A stretch of 64,000 bases of DNA from Micromonospora citrea (GTDB taxonomy: Bacteria; Actinomycetota; Actinomycetes; Mycobacteriales; Micromonosporaceae), in assembly GCF_900090315.1 (NCBI RefSeq), contig NZ_FMHZ01000002.1, forward strand, positions 1,094,501-1,158,500. Direction: 5' to 3'. This document shows, piece after piece, positions 41,319 to 49,680 of the stretch (its first letter is position 1; each line of letters opens with the position of its first letter). Both the position numbers and the translations under genes were made by a program. Below the pieces are notes generated by a model. The model worked only from the letters and a program-made list of their open reading frames with translations, searched no databases and was not told the DNA's origin.

Positions 41319-42229
41319 GCGGCCCGGTCCGGCCAGTCGAGGTCCAGCCCCAGCCGCTGCCGCAGCGCGTCGTTGTACGGGCGGTAGTACTCGGTCAGCT
41401 CGGCGCGCACCGTCGGCTCCAGCGGGGCCGAGCGGCGGTCGTTGTAGACCTTGAAGTCGGGCAGGTCGTGCGGGGGCAGGCCAAGGAAGTCCAGGGTGCG
41501 GCGGTAGGTGGACCGGGCGTCGCGGTAGAGGTCCTCGCTGGGCAGGAAGAGGATCTGCGCCCGGTCGAACCGCTCCAGCCACGGCTCCAGATGCTCCAGG
41601 TAGCGGCCCCGGGCCCGGTAGGTGTACCAGTCGTACGGCTCGCTGAAGTACTCCGGCTCGGCGATCAGCCGCTCCCGCTCCCCCGCCGTGCGTTCCTCCT
41701 CGGCGGCGAGCGCGGCGGCGAAGTCGAGCGGCTCGATGCCGTGCGTGCGCCGCTCCTTCCAGTGCGAATACGCCCGCTCCACCGGGTCGCGCAGCAGCAC
41801 GATCAGCCGCACCGACGGCATGAGGGCGGCGACCCGCTGCGCCGCGAGGGGGTGGAACATGTACAGCGGCGCGGCCTCGCCGACCCGCACCGGCCCGCCG
41901 TGCCGCCGCTGGAGCGCCTCCCGCTGCCGCTGCGTCGGGAAGTGCGACCGGTACCAGGCCTCGCCGCGCCGCCAGTGCTCCTCGAAGTAGTGCGCGGACT
42001 TGGTGTTCCACGCCGGAAAGAGCCGGGGCACCAGCGGGTGCTGGATGAGGTAGTTCCACAGCGACGTCGTGCCGCCCCGTTTGGTGCCGATGATGAGGAA
42101 GTCCGGCAGCGGCCGCCGGTCGCTGGTGCGCACCCCGTAGTCGACGAGGGACTCCTTCACCCGGTTCGTCACCTGGGTCGGGACGAGCTGCTTCACCCGG
42201 TCACGGATGGACGGCACGACGGACCTCAC
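41315..42229 (-). CDS. PAPS-dependent sulfotransferase
   Basis: 304 residues. The 5'-phosphosulfate loop is FLIIGTKRGGTTSLWNYL (Lys50, 48-58) and the 3'-phosphate site is VLLRDPVERAYSHW (148-158), the two signatures of Golgi/heparan-type sulfotransferases. A conserved His/Glu-containing HYFEEHW follows the first loop. It should transfer sulfate from PAPS to a carbohydrate hydroxyl, given its place inside a glycan cluster. The GTG at 42229 overlaps the flippase stop as GTGA, with GAAGGG upstream; a second GTG at 42217 is possible. Cytosolic, no signal peptide. Confidence 0.88.
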   Translation of the reverse strand: MRSVVPSIRDRVKQLVPTQVTNRVKESLVDYGVRTSDRRPLPDFLIIGTKRGGTTSLWNYLIQHPLVPRLFPAWNTKSAHYFEEHWRRGEAWYRSHFPTQRQREALQRRHGGPVRVGEAAPLYMFHPLAAQRVAALMPSVRLIVLLRDPVERAYSHWKERRTHGIEPLDFAAALAAEEERTAGERERLIAEPEYFSEPYDWYTYRARGRYLEHLEPWLERFDRAQILFLPSEDLYRDARSTYRRTLDFLGLPPHDLPDFKVYNDRRSAPLEPTVRAELTEYYRPYNDALRQRLGLDLDWPDRAA

Positions 42230-43923
42230 CTGCCCTTCGACTCCTCCGGGGCGGGCCCGGCGGCGGCCGGGGCCGCCTCCCGTCGCCCACGGATCTGCAC
42301 CATGGTCACCCGGACGCGCGCCCGTACCACGGGCAACGTCAACAAGCCGACGCAGCCGGCGGCCAGCACGCCCACCGCCACCGCCAGCCCGCCGGTCCCC
42401 CGCCCGCCGGCCAGCACCCCGACCGTCGCCGCGATCCCGACCCCGGCGACGGTGGCCGCTCCCGCGCGCAGCATCGCCGCGTCGACCAGCGGCTGGCCGA
42501 CCACGACCCGGGCGCAGCCGGCCGCGGTGAGGTTCTCGGTGGCGATGCCGGCCGCCCAGGCCAGCGCCGCCCCGGTCGCCCCGTGCGCGGGGATCAGCCA
42601 CAGGCCCAGGGAGACGGTCACCAGCAGCCCGGCCAGCGTGGCCGCCAGGTGCAGGCCGCTGCGACCCCCCATCAGCAGCAGGCTCTGCACGTTGCCGACC
42701 CCGGTGTTGACCAGCATGGCCAGCGCGAGCACGGTCATCGCGGTGGCCCCGGCGGTGAACTCGGGCCCGAAGAGCTGGAGGAAGGCCAGGCCGAAGACGG
42801 CGAGCAGCAGGTAGACCGGCCACGACAGCACCAGCCCCCAGGTGGTCAACTGCCGGTGGACGGCGGCCGCCGCGCCCCGCTCCCCCCGCCCGAGCAGCCG
42901 GGACAGCTGCGGCGACACGGCCACCCGCAGCCCCTGCATGGCCAGCTGGCCGGCGAGGATGTAGCGACCGACGGCGCCGAACACGCCGGCGTCGGCCGGC
43001 CCGGCCAGCACCGAGGTGAGCAGCACGCCCACCCACATGTTGCCGGCGTCGATCGCCGCGGAGGCGGCCCGGGGCAGGGCGAACCGCCAGAAGGCCGACC
43101 AGTCGGCCCGTGCCGGCCGCAGCGCCGCGCCACGGCCGACGCCGAGCGGCCCCGCGACCAGTGTCAGGCAGGCCAGCAGGGCGAGCGCCGCCGGCACCAG
43201 CCAGCCGGCCATGCCGGCGAGCAGCCCTCCGCCGGCCAGCACCGCCGCGCCGACCAGCACCGGCCGCGCCACCGGCAGCAGGAAGAACTGCACCCCGACG
43301 TACGCCCGGATGGGGCGCACGCAGCGCAGCGCGGCGAGCAGCAGCGTCGTCGCCACCACCACCGGCACCGCGGCGAAGCTGACCGTCAGCAGGGCGGCGC
43401 CGCCGTCGCCGGAGTCGTCGAGCAGGCGCGGGGCGAGCGCGTCCGCGGCGAGCACCCCGGCCACGGCGACGACGACGGCGGTCAGCAGCGGCGGCAGCAG
43501 CGCCACCGGAAGCATCCGGGCGGCGTCGCCACCGGTGCCGCCGCGCCGGCGGGGCAGCGCCCACATCAGCCCGGTCTCGGCGCCGAGGGTGCAGACGGCG
43601 GTGGCGACGGTGACCACGCCGATCGCGGCGAAGAACGCGCCGGAGCCCGCCGTGCCGTAGCCGCGGGTGATGACGACCGCGAGCAGGAAGCCGAAGAGGC
43701 CGCTGGTGGCGGCGCCGACCAGGCCGGCGGCCCCGCTGCGGGCGCTGCGCCGCGTCTCGGCCGCGCCGTCGACCGGCCCGTCGCCGTCCCCGCTCCGGCC
43801 GACGGAGCCCGCCGGAGCACCGACGCCGGACGCGTCGACGGCGCCCGTGTGTGCGGCGCCGGCCGGGCCCCTGGCGCCCCTCGGGTCCCCGGCGCCGGTC
43901 GGAGGGCGGGTGGCGGCGGTCAT
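42226..43923 (-). CDS. Wzx-type polysaccharide flippase (MVF/PST family)
   Basis: 565 residues with a long Gly/Ala-rich cytosolic N-terminus (1-65) and then 12-14 hydrophobic segments. The first membrane segment, GLVGAATSGLFGFLLAVVIT-RGYG, has the typical Wzx start, and LFGPEFTAGATAMTVLALAM is the family block before segment 9. It probably flips lipid-linked glycan units to the outer face of the membrane. ATG overlaps the Wzy-like stop by 4 bp, and the C-terminus overlaps the sulfotransferase start. Confidence 0.87.
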   Translation of the reverse strand: MTAATRPPTGAGDPRGARGPAGAAHTGAVDASGVGAPAGSVGRSGDGDGPVDGAAETRRSARSGAAGLVGAATSGLFGFLLAVVITRGYGTAGSGAFFAAIGVVTVATAVCTLGAETGLMWALPRRRGGTGGDAARMLPVALLPPLLTAVVVAVAGVLAADALAPRLLDDSGDGGAALLTVSFAAVPVVVATTLLLAALRCVRPIRAYVGVQFFLLPVARPVLVGAAVLAGGGLLAGMAGWLVPAALALLACLTLVAGPLGVGRGAALRPARADWSAFWRFALPRAASAAIDAGNMWVGVLLTSVLAGPADAGVFGAVGRYILAGQLAMQGLRVAVSPQLSRLLGRGERGAAAAVHRQLTTWGLVLSWPVYLLLAVFGLAFLQLFGPEFTAGATAMTVLALAMLVNTGVGNVQSLLLMGGRSGLHLAATLAGLLVTVSLGLWLIPAHGATGAALAWAAGIATENLTAAGCARVVVGQPLVDAAMLRAGAATVAGVGIAATVGVLAGGRGTGGLAVAVGVLAAGCVGLLTLPVVRARVRVTMVQIRGRREAAPAAAGPAPEESKGR

Positions 43924-45272
43924 GCCGGCACCGCCCGCGCGTCGAGCGGCCGGGGGCGGTGCGGGCGCAGCGCCGCCTCCCGCTCGGTGAGCGCCATCGC
44001 GAAGGCGACGGCGAAGAAGGCGACCGCGAGGTTCTGGTTGGCCATGCCGTAGAACGGGATCTGCACCAGGCAGACCACCGGCACCACGGACAGCCACTGC
44101 CCGGCCGCCGAGGTGGCCCGGGCGCAGATCAGCGCGGCGGCGACGAACCAGGCGAGGAAGCACAGCAGCGCCGGCACGCCGTGGCTGAACAGCACCATCC
44201 AGAGCTGCCCCTGGGTGCCGATGGGCGCCTGGGCGGTGACCGTGTCCACGTTGACGGGCGCGCCGTAGCCGAGCCACGGCGACTCCTTCACCCGGCGGAT
44301 CACCTCGACGTAGAGGGAGAGCCGGTCGGTGTTCGTGTCGCTGGACTCGACGCGGTTGCCGATCAGCTCGGCGACGGGTATGAACAGGGTGGTGAGGCCG
44401 CCGACGACGACCACGCCGACGATCGACGCGGCCACCCGGACGTTGCCGCGCAGGGCGGCCCGGACGCCGAGCACCGCGAGCCCGGCGCCGATGCTGAGGA
44501 ACATCGCGCGGTTCAGCGTGAGGAAGGCGGGCACGAGCGACAGCGGCAGCGACGCCAGCAGCGCCCAGCGCAGCACGCCGCGCCGACGCAGCATGGTGAA
44601 GGCCACCACGCAGGGCAGCGTCATCGCGTACGCGCTGCCGTAGTTGTTCGTGTACGCGAACGGCGCGGCCGGCCGGTAGATGGGGTTCAGCGACCGCTCG
44701 CTGTATTCCGCGGTGGTCAGGTGGACCATGTCGTGGATGAACGGGGTGCGGGCCACCGCGCCGGGGAGCAGCACCTCCATCGGGGTGGTCAGCGCGAACC
44801 GGGGCGTCAGCACGCCCAGCCAGCCCAGCGCGACCAGCGCGAACCAGAACGCGCAGAGCGGCACGAGCACGGCGACCAGGTCGGCACGTTCCCGGGCGAC
44901 CGCGTAGACGTAGACGCCGACCACGAGCGCGGTCAGGTAGAAGGCGAGCCGCAGGGCGAAGGTCAGCACCGAGGCCGGCGACTGGAGCTGGGTGGCGCTG
45001 ACCACGACGACGGCCAGGAAGAGCAGCCAGATCCCGGCGGCCGGCGGCAGCGGCACCCGCCCCCGGATGACCAGCAGCGCGAACAGCAGCGCGCCGAGCA
45101 GCGGCCAGCCGAGGTAGAACGCCCCGGTCAGCCACCACACGGGCACCAGGCCGAACATCGCGGCCAGCGGCCAGAGCGGCAGCCGGGGCGGGGCCGGCGG
45201 TCGCGGCGGCGGGGCGGCGGCGTACGGGCGCCCGCCGGGCTCGCTCGTGGCCGGCGCTCGGGTGAGCGGCAC
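43920..45272 (-). CDS. O-antigen ligase/Wzy-like polymerase
   Basis: 450 residues with about 10-12 hydrophobic segments after a Pro-rich start (residues 1-30). A large extracytoplasmic loop near residues 170-215 and the WLGYGAPVNV motif with nearby PIGTQGQLWMVLFSHGV match the Wzy_C/O-antigen ligase family (PF04932), including the conserved S/H-G in the second loop. It probably joins repeat units or ligates the glycan. GTG start; 2 nt after the co-polymerase stop and overlaps the flippase. Confidence 0.82.
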   Translation of the reverse strand: MPLTRAPATSEPGGRPYAAAPPPRPPAPPRLPLWPLAAMFGLVPVWWLTGAFYLGWPLLGALLFALLVIRGRVPLPPAAGIWLLFLAVVVVSATQLQSPASVLTFALRLAFYLTALVVGVYVYAVARERADLVAVLVPLCAFWFALVALGWLGVLTPRFALTTPMEVLLPGAVARTPFIHDMVHLTTAEYSERSLNPIYRPAAPFAYTNNYGSAYAMTLPCVVAFTMLRRRGVLRWALLASLPLSLVPAFLTLNRAMFLSIGAGLAVLGVRAALRGNVRVAASIVGVVVVGGLTTLFIPVAELIGNRVESSDTNTDRLSLYVEVIRRVKESPWLGYGAPVNVDTVTAQAPIGTQGQLWMVLFSHGVPALLCFLAWFVAAALICARATSAAGQWLSVVPVVCLVQIPFYGMANQNLAVAFFAVAFAMALTEREAALRPHRPRPLDARAVPA

Positions 45273-45274
45273 CG

Positions 45275-46891
45275 TCAGCCCCGGCCGCTGCGGGTCAGCA
45301 CGAAGCCGAGCGGGGTGACCCCGGCGGCGCGCAGGCGCTCCACGAGCCGGCGCAGGTCGTTCTGCCGGGTGCGATCACGCTCGACCACCACGACGGCGGT
45401 GCCCTGCCGGGCGACGGCGACGCCGCGCTCGTCGGACTCGGCCGGCGGGGCGTTGAAGAGCACGAGGCTGTGGTCGGCGCCCTGCCGCCAGGTGCCGAAC
45501 CGCACGCTGCCCGCACCCACGCTCACCGGGTCGGCGCCCGTCACCCGGCCCTTGTCGCCGGTCACCACGTTGGAGACGCGGGGCAGGGTGAGCGTGGCGT
45601 CCGGGTCGGTGGAGGGGCGCGCGCCGGGCGGGTGCGGCGACGGCCGGCGGGCCGGCGGCTGCGCGGGCGCGTCGCCGGGCGCCGCGTCGGCCGAGCCGGA
45701 TGTGCGGGGCTTCGGGACGGCCGGGCGGGACGGGTCGGCGGCGGCGGGCAGCCGCTCCCGGTCGGCGAGCACCGTGCCGCGCAGCCGCTCGGCGCGACCG
45801 CTGTCGTCGGCGACGAAGACCTCCCGGCCGACGGCCGCCAGGGCGACGGCCAGACCGGCGGTGATGGCCGTCGGATCCTCCTCGCGGGCGGTCAGCAGCG
45901 ACACCCGGGCGGGCTGGCGCACCCGCTCGGCGATGGCCATCGCCACGTACCGGATGTCGGCGTCGACCGCCTCCCTGCCGCCGCGCCACCGGCGACTGCG
46001 GACGGTGCCGAGCAGGGGCAGGCCGGTGGCGTCGCGGCCGTCGTCGACGGACCGGATCCGCCGGTCGAGCGACTCCCAGGCGTACGCCAGCACCACGCCG
46101 AGCAGCGTCCCGCCGAGCAGGCCGGCGAGCACGAAGAGCGGGCGGTTCCCGGCGGAGGACGCGAGGGCCCGCTCGGCGGTCTGGGTGACCCAGCCGGGGT
46201 TGACGTCGACCGCGGCGATCTCGGTACGGGCCGCGTTGAGCTGCGTGAGCTGGTTGTTGATGCCGGCGAGCTCGGTCACCGCCGCGTCGACCGCGCCCTC
46301 CCGGGCGTTGTTGACGCGCTTCTGCAGGGCGGCCTGCTGGGCGGCGACCTTGCTGATGCTCTCGTCGTACGAGCGCAGCATCTCCTCGCGCTGCTTCTCG
46401 TACATCGCCCGACGCACCTCCAGGTAGGCGCGGGCGGCCAGGTTGACGCCCTCCACCGCCTGCTCCGCGGTGGGCGCCTGGTAGACGAAGCGCAGGATCT
46501 GCCCGCCCGTGGGCACCTCCACCTCGAGGGCGTCGCGCACCGCGCGCGGATCCTGCCCGCCCGCCTCGGCCAGCCGCTGCACCACCTCGGTGCCGGTGGC
46601 GATGCCGCTCTCCACGTTCATGTTGACCGCCCGGTCGGCGTTGGCCCCGCTGGGCGTGAACGCGTCGGTCACGACGGGCCGGACCGCCACGACCGCGCTG
46701 GCGGTCACCGCGGCCGGAACGAGGAACACGTAGCCGAGCGCGGCGACGAGGCCGAGCGCGGCGACGGCCGCCACCAGCCGGATCCGGTGCACCGGCACGC
46801 GGAGCACGTCGGTCAGCGTGACGGTGCGGCCCGCCCCGCCACCGTTGGCGGGTGCGTCGGTGGACCAGGAGCCGGCAGGAGCGTCAGTCAT
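45275..46891 (-). CDS. Wzz-type polysaccharide co-polymerase with degenerate tyrosine-kinase domain
   Basis: 538 residues. Membrane segment 1 at 38-60, an extracytoplasmic Wzz domain with predicted coiled coil (about 155-225, AAQQAALQKRVNN), and membrane segment 2 at 250-272. The cytosolic part then resembles BY-kinases, but the Walker A site is lost (LLTAREEDPTAIT at 332-344 instead of GxxxxGKS) and the Walker B region is weak (LVLFNAPPAESDE). A Pro-rich spacer lies around 395-425. It probably controls chain length without kinase activity. ATG overlaps the acyltransferase 3' end by 8 bp. Confidence 0.83.
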   Translation of the reverse strand: MTDAPAGSWSTDAPANGGGAGRTVTLTDVLRVPVHRIRLVAAVAALGLVAALGYVFLVPAAVTASAVVAVRPVVTDAFTPSGANADRAVNMNVESGIATGTEVVQRLAEAGGQDPRAVRDALEVEVPTGGQILRFVYQAPTAEQAVEGVNLAARAYLEVRRAMYEKQREEMLRSYDESISKVAAQQAALQKRVNNAREGAVDAAVTELAGINNQLTQLNAARTEIAAVDVNPGWVTQTAERALASSAGNRPLFVLAGLLGGTLLGVVLAYAWESLDRRIRSVDDGRDATGLPLLGTVRSRRWRGGREAVDADIRYVAMAIAERVRQPARVSLLTAREEDPTAITAGLAVALAAVGREVFVADDSGRAERLRGTVLADRERLPAAADPSRPAVPKPRTSGSADAAPGDAPAQPPARRPSPHPPGARPSTDPDATLTLPRVSNVVTGDKGRVTGADPVSVGAGSVRFGTWRQGADHSLVLFNAPPAESDERGVAVARQGTAVVVVERDRTRQNDLRRLVERLRAAGVTPLGFVLTRSGRG

Positions 46892-47435
46892 GGAACTTCT
46901 TCACCGTCTGTTGTGGATTTCCGGCGACCACGACCCGCGGCGGCACGTCGGTGCGGACCACGGTGGCGGCGCCCACGACGCTGTCCCGGCCGATCCGCAC
47001 GCCCTTCATCACCAGGGCGTGCGCCCCGATCCACACGTTGTCCTCGATCGTGATCGGGGCGCGGGTGGCCGGCACGGGCGGGTCGTGCCGCCGCTCGGGC
47101 GGCAGGTTGTGGAAGTCGTTGTCCAGCAGCTCGCAGTCCGAAAGCAGGCACCGGTCGCCGATCGTCACCGACGTCCAGGTGCCGATCCAGGTGGCGTTCA
47201 GCAGGCAGTCGGCGCCGACGGTGACCTCGCCGGGGCCGGCGAAGCGGACCAGCTTGTTGAGCCGCGTGCGGTCGCCGATGCTCACCCGTACGCCCCGGCG
47301 CAGGCGGATCCGGCCGCGGATCTCGACGCCCCGGCCGAGGGTCAGCCGGGGGTAGCGCAGCCGGTACCAGCCGCGCTTGACCGCGAAGACCGCGCGCACC
47401 GCGAGCCCCCGGCGGAGGCCACCCGCGCCGACCAA
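46884..47435 (-). CDS. Hexapeptide-repeat acyltransferase
   Basis: 183 residues, left-handed beta-helix: repeated I/V-G-x-x units (VSIGDRTRLNKLV, VTVGADCLLNATW, VTIGDRCLLSDCE) and the acetyltransferase end block ITIEDNVWIGAHALVMKGVRIGRDSVVGA. The catalytic His is likely in NDFHNL. It should O- or N-acetylate a sugar of the surface glycan, from acetyl-CoA. TTG start at 47435, chosen because GGGAGG lies 6 nt upstream. First gene of the tightly overlapping block that ends with the kinase gene. Confidence 0.87.
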   Translation of the reverse strand: MVGAGGLRRGLAVRAVFAVKRGWYRLRYPRLTLGRGVEIRGRIRLRRGVRVSIGDRTRLNKLVRFAGPGEVTVGADCLLNATWIGTWTSVTIGDRCLLSDCELLDNDFHNLPPERRHDPPVPATRAPITIEDNVWIGAHALVMKGVRIGRDSVVGAATVVRTDVPPRVVVAGNPQQTVKKFHD

Positions 47436-47528
47436 CGACCCTCCCTACGTCGCGGGGGCCGGCGACGGCTGATCCGTCGCCGGCCCAACGTGAACAATCT
47501 ACCGATGTCCGTCACGAACTGTTGACCC

Positions 47529-49514
47529 TCACTGCACGGAGAAGAACGTCGACGGGGTCGACCAGGTCACACCGGCCGCCGCCGGGGCGACGACGGTCGC
47601 CGCCGTCCCGTCGACCGCCGGGGCGGCCGTCGGGTCGAACGGCACGCTGCGCAGCGTCCCGTCGGTGGCGCCGTACACGATCTTCCCGGCCACCCAGGCC
47701 ATGCCGCGCACGGTCGACCAGGCGACCCCGGTGGTGGGCAGGGTGAACTCGGTGGCGCCGAGGTAGTTGCCGTCGATCTCGAAGTAGCGGTAGTAGAGGC
47801 CGCTGGCGCCCGTGCGGGTGTAGTAGAGGCGACCGTCGAGATAGAACGCCCCGCTCATCGCCGCCGGGTTGAACCAGTCGTTGTAGCCGGACGCCTCCCA
47901 GGGCGCGCCGATCGTCACGCCGTTGAACATCGAGATGTCGATCCGGCTGCCGGTGGGGGTGCCGGCGACCGTGTGCGACCAGTAGATCCGGTCGGCCACC
48001 CGCCAGGTGGCGCCGGCCGCGGTGTAGTTGGGCTGGCTGACGGTGGTCGGGGTGCCGACGCCGGTGCCGTCGAACGGGACCCTGGCCAGCTGGCCGGGAC
48101 CGGTGCCGACGTAGAGGTTGCCGGCGGTCGCGGTCGGCGCGTTCTTCGGGGTGATGGTGCGCCCGCCGGTCAGCGGGAACATGCCGAGCCGGCCGTGGTA
48201 CTCGTTGCCCATCCCGTCGGAGTTGTGGCCGAAGTAGAGGCCGTCGCTGCCGCGCCAGAGCACCGGCACCGACGAACCCCAGTTGCTGGTGCCGGCCGGC
48301 ATGGAGGCGCTGCCGCTGCGGCGCGGGTTCCAGTTGACCGGCATCCCGGTGGCCGGGGTGACCGCGGCGATGCCGAGCCGGTCGATCGCGCCGGCGCCGG
48401 CCCGGTCGCTGGCGTTCGGGTTGTTCAGCCAGCGGAAGTGCCCACCGAGGTAGATGACGTTGTCGGCGACCTCCACGGAGGTGATGGTGTCGTTGCCGGT
48501 GTAGTCGACCCAGGTGCCGAGCTGCCCGGCGCCCCGGGCCGCGGTCTCGAACCGCACCAGCGCGTCGCAGTACGCGGCCGGCCAGCCCGCGCCGCCGTTG
48601 GTGCCGACGACGAACCAGCTGCCGTCGCCGCCGAACTTGACGTCCTGCACGTAGTGCACGAAGGTCGCCGGGGCCGCGCACGGCGGGACGAACTTCTCGG
48701 TGCTCCAGTTCAGCACGGTCGGCGTGCCCGACAGGTCGACCAGCGCCATCTGGTTGCGCGGCAGGTCGTCGACGTAGAGGAAGTTGCCGCCGACGGCCAG
48801 CGTGCCGCCGTCGGGCGAGACGTCGATGGTCCACACGTACGAGGTGGTGCTGTGGCGCCCGACGGTGGCGTCGACGGTGAAGGTCGGGTCGATGGCGCCG
48901 GTAGTGGCGTCGAGCCGGCCGAGGCCGGAGTGCGCGGTGCCGTTGAGCCAGTTGAACGCCCCGGCCACGTAGAGCCAGTTGCCGTGCAGCGCCAGGTCAC
49001 GCACGGTGCCGCCGTCGGAGCGGCCGACCCAGCTGTCGACGATCGCGCCCGTGGTCGGGTTCAGCGCCACCAGGTTCTTGCGCGACACGCCGTTGACGGT
49101 CTTGAAGGCGCCGCCGACGATCAGCGTGCCGCCCGGCCCGGCGACCAGCGTGTTGACGGCCCCGTCGAGCACCGGCAGGAAGGTGGTGGAGATCGTCCCG
49201 GTGGCCCGGTCGTACCCGAAGAGGTAGCGCTGGGTGGTCCACGCCGCGCTGGCGGTCTGCCGGATCTGGGTGAAGCTGCCGCCGACGTACACCGTGGAGC
49301 CGACCTGGGCGAAGGCGCGGGTCTCGCCGTCCCTGGCGTGGGGTGTGGCGTCGGCGGGGTTCGCCGAGACCAGGGTCGCCGGTTCGGGAGCCGGCACCAC
49401 GGCGGCCGACGTCCCGGTGGGGACGGCCAGCACGGCGGCGAGGGTCACCAGGCTGACCACCGCCGCCCGGGTGCGGAATCCGGCTGGTCGCCGAGAGAGC
49501 GGAGTTCCGGGCAC
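47529..49514 (-). CDS. Secreted beta-propeller-like protein
   Basis: 661 residues with a signal peptide (hydrophobic 17-36, cleavage near TSA-AVV). The mature part repeats a Y-V-G-G-x-F motif: VYVGGSF (75-81), LIVGGAF (131-137), LYVAGAF (181-187), LAVGGNF (239-245), IYLGGHF (354-360), typical of delta-60-repeat or WD-like secreted propellers. The repeats then become less regular. There is no catalytic motif and no cell-wall anchor, so it is probably released or glycan-bound. GTG start. Its place next to the hydrolase and the glycan genes suggests a role in binding or organising the exported polysaccharide. Confidence 0.78.
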   Translation of the reverse strand: MPGTPLSRRPAGFRTRAAVVSLVTLAAVLAVPTGTSAAVVPAPEPATLVSANPADATPHARDGETRAFAQVGSTVYVGGSFTQIRQTASAAWTTQRYLFGYDRATGTISTTFLPVLDGAVNTLVAGPGGTLIVGGAFKTVNGVSRKNLVALNPTTGAIVDSWVGRSDGGTVRDLALHGNWLYVAGAFNWLNGTAHSGLGRLDATTGAIDPTFTVDATVGRHSTTSYVWTIDVSPDGGTLAVGGNFLYVDDLPRNQMALVDLSGTPTVLNWSTEKFVPPCAAPATFVHYVQDVKFGGDGSWFVVGTNGGAGWPAAYCDALVRFETAARGAGQLGTWVDYTGNDTITSVEVADNVIYLGGHFRWLNNPNASDRAGAGAIDRLGIAAVTPATGMPVNWNPRRSGSASMPAGTSNWGSSVPVLWRGSDGLYFGHNSDGMGNEYHGRLGMFPLTGGRTITPKNAPTATAGNLYVGTGPGQLARVPFDGTGVGTPTTVSQPNYTAAGATWRVADRIYWSHTVAGTPTGSRIDISMFNGVTIGAPWEASGYNDWFNPAAMSGAFYLDGRLYYTRTGASGLYYRYFEIDGNYLGATEFTLPTTGVAWSTVRGMAWVAGKIVYGATDGTLRSVPFDPTAAPAVDGTAATVVAPAAAGVTWSTPSTFFSVQ

Positions 49515-49618
49515 GCTACGCCTCCAAGGTGGAAGAGAACCCGCGTAGCGTGCCCTGCCGACCCCGCTCGGCGATATCCGCCGATTGGGCGGTGACGCGT
49601 CGGTTCCACGACAGCGCG

Positions 49619-49648
49619 CGCGATGAGTCGGATGTCCGACTCATCGCG
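49619..49648 (-). terminator. Terminator-like hairpin after the GH26 gene
   Basis: A 14-bp perfect palindromic stem (CGCGATGAGTCGGA and complement) with only 2 unpaired bases, 33 nt after the hydrolase stop. It would separate the hydrolase transcript from that of the propeller gene. Confidence 0.7.
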
Positions 49649-49680
49649 ACCGCAGTCGATTCTCGGATGGCCATCCCCCG

